A stretch of 5,583 bases of DNA from positions 1 to 5,583 of the forward strand of contig CAZPAH010000160.1 in the NCBI GenBank assembly GCA_964584495.1, in the 5' to 3' direction. The stretch comes from CAZPAH01 sp964584495. GTDB lineage: Bacteria; Krumholzibacteriota; Krumholzibacteriia; Krumholzibacteriales; Krumholzibacteriaceae. Each line of letters begins with the position of its first letter. Within the stretch, counting starts at the first letter, position 1. The notes under the pieces were generated by a model, which was not told the origin of the DNA, ran no database searches, and saw nothing but the letters and a program-made list of their open reading frames with translations. Of the stretch, positions 4,468 to 5,583 are shown one piece after another. Made by a program: the position numbers and the translations under genes.

Positions 4468-5583
4468 TCAAATACCGGCAGTCGTCCTTTTATCGTTGAA
4501 CCCATCTTTGCCGCAGATTAGAATTGAAGCGCAAGGGTATATTTCCGAAACCATATTCGTCATTTTCTCCGCTATATTTCGTATCTCCCATTGCGCGTGC
4601 AGGTCGCTTCTCAGCCTCGAGAAATGATACATCTCTCTCATATTGATATCGAGGATAATCCTTCTCCTGTGCGCATTGGTCAGGCTGTACTGGGCCGCGA
4701 GCGGGTCGATCCTCGATATTCGTCTGTAAATTTCTCCCGCCCTATCGGTGAATTTCCTGAATATTGTGACTGCGCCCGCTCTCCGTACGGAATCGGGAAT
4801 GGTTATCCCGAGATCGGTCGAATACGGCTGCTTGATAATACTCGCCATCCTGTGCCGCTTGAGCTGGGCAAAGCAGGAGGCCGATGTAACTATCTGGAAG
4901 ATCATGTGGATCGTCTCGAACTCCCTCCATACGCTGTCATGAGGCTTGATACAACGCATCGTTTCGACTATTATGCCCCGCCTTTCCATCGGATCCAAGT
5001 TCCCCGCTATACGTTCCGCTTCATCGAAAGACATCGTCCCCGATGAGAATATCAAGCATGCGGCCAGCTTCACGTCGCCATCCTTGGTAAAATCCAGCAG
5101 CCTTACAGAATCTCCATTACGCGCATCCTCGGATGCCTGGAGCGAGCGTACATTTTTCCGCCCGCTTTTAACTGCCATCCTATTGATCTTTTCCCTGGCT
5201 TCGGGGATCTCTTTGAAATAGTCGGTAGGTTGGGGGTATCTAACGATCGACGGGGCGATCTTCCTCGTCAGCTTCGATAGATTCGAAGCGAAACGCCTCA
5301 ATTCTTCTAGCCTATGAGAGGAAAGGCGGCTTATCATGTACTCGAGCTCTCGAGCGTTGATCGTCATTCCGAACTGGGCGGTCGTCGCGAGCGGCATGAG
5401 GTACCGGGCATCCTCCTTTGCTACCGATTTTTCCTCTCCGGAATCCGTTATTTTACCGTACAGAGAGGTATACGCTGCCGCGAGATCACCCATCAGCAGG
5501 TTGAAATCGCTCTCAATCCCTTTATCTTTAAGCTCGGCGGGAAATACCAGATCCTTCCCTAGCCTTATATATCTCTGCGACTT
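4468..5583 (-). CDS. Tandem (two-domain) FAD-dependent thymidylate synthase ThyX homologue, N-terminus cut by window edge
   Basis: There are 371 visible residues. The frame is open through the right edge, so the ATG at 5493 is internal rather than the start. The first visible residues, K-SQRY-IRL, match the end of the ThyX signature RHRxxSxNExSxRY, so its RHR part should lie outside the window. Domain 1 continues with DARYLMPLATTAQF (58-71), NAREL (76-80) and Arg86 in SRLSSHRLEELR. A second ThyX-like domain follows from about 160. It has RHRMAS (243-248), but the rest of that motif is IIKQPYS, so N, E and RY are missing. It then has AQYSLTNA (297-304), NMREM (314-318), Arg325 in SRLR and the classic AQWEIR (330-335). 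ThyX makes dTMP from dUMP with FAD and methylenetetrahydrofolate, using active sites shared between subunits of a tetramer. Whether this double form is active is not known from sequence. It lies upstream of the nitroreductase with a 99-nt gap and no clear terminator. Confidence 0.85.
   Translation of the reverse strand, partial: KSQRYIRLGKDLVFPAELKDKGIESDFNLLMGDLAAAYTSLYGKITDSGEEKSVAKEDARYLMPLATTAQFGMTINARELEYMISRLSSHRLEELRRFASNLSKLTRKIAPSIVRYPQPTDYFKEIPEAREKINRMAVKSGRKNVRSLQASEDARNGDSVRLLDFTKDGDVKLAACLIFSSGTMSFDEAERIAGNLDPMERRGIIVETMRCIKPHDSVWREFETIHMIFQIVTSASCFAQLKRHRMASIIKQPYSTDLGITIPDSVRRAGAVTIFRKFTDRAGEIYRRISRIDPLAAQYSLTNAHRRRIILDINMREMYHFSRLRSDLHAQWEIRNIAEKMTNMVSEIYPCASILICGKDGFNDKRTTAGI

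Noticed and set aside
4591..5046. A 151-codon open frame on the plus strand
   Set aside because: Antisense to the ThyX-like gene, whose reading frame carries conserved motifs.

Overview
The window is a compact stretch of about 50% GC from a bacterium. Every gene I can support lies on the minus strand, so transcription runs from the right-hand end to the left. An outer-membrane beta-barrel protein with a signal peptide, together with a periplasmic binding protein, points to a two-membrane (Gram-negative type) cell. The start of a glycyl-radical-enzyme activase suggests that the organism lives, at least partly, without oxygen. An FAD-dependent thymidylate synthase (ThyX) homologue is present. 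The species cannot be named; an uncultivated lineage of the FCB type is possible, but that is a guess.

Layout in transcription order: (1) 5583-4468, a tandem-duplicated ThyX-family protein, cut by the right window edge. The reading frame stays open through the edge, and the first visible residues include the SQRY end of the ThyX signature. (2) 4467-4369, an AT-rich gap with a candidate promoter and a perfect 7-bp inverted repeat. (3) 4368-1092, an apparent four-gene operon: a small nitroreductase, then a periplasmic binding protein, an ATPase and a permease of the cobalamin/siderophore ABC importer type. The last three overlap, in the order F-D-C. (4) 1046-1020, a predicted terminator whose T-tract runs directly into the -35 box of the next promoter. 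(5) 945-304, a PorT-like outer-membrane beta-barrel protein with its own promoter and, at 253-214, its own strong terminator. (6) 155-1, a good sigma-70-like promoter, a ribosome binding site and the first 24 codons of a glycyl-radical-enzyme activating protein, cut by the left edge.

How the parts fit: the importer would bind its ligand in the periplasm and pump it through the inner membrane. No TonB-dependent receptor or riboswitch is visible to settle whether the ligand is cobalamin, heme or a siderophore. The nitroreductase 16 bp upstream is probably co-transcribed and may act on the imported ligand or on flavin/redox chemistry linked to it. The most unusual item is the double ThyX protein, whose two halves seem to have lost different parts of the normal active site. 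I see no tRNA, rRNA, CRISPR array, insertion sequence or prophage gene.
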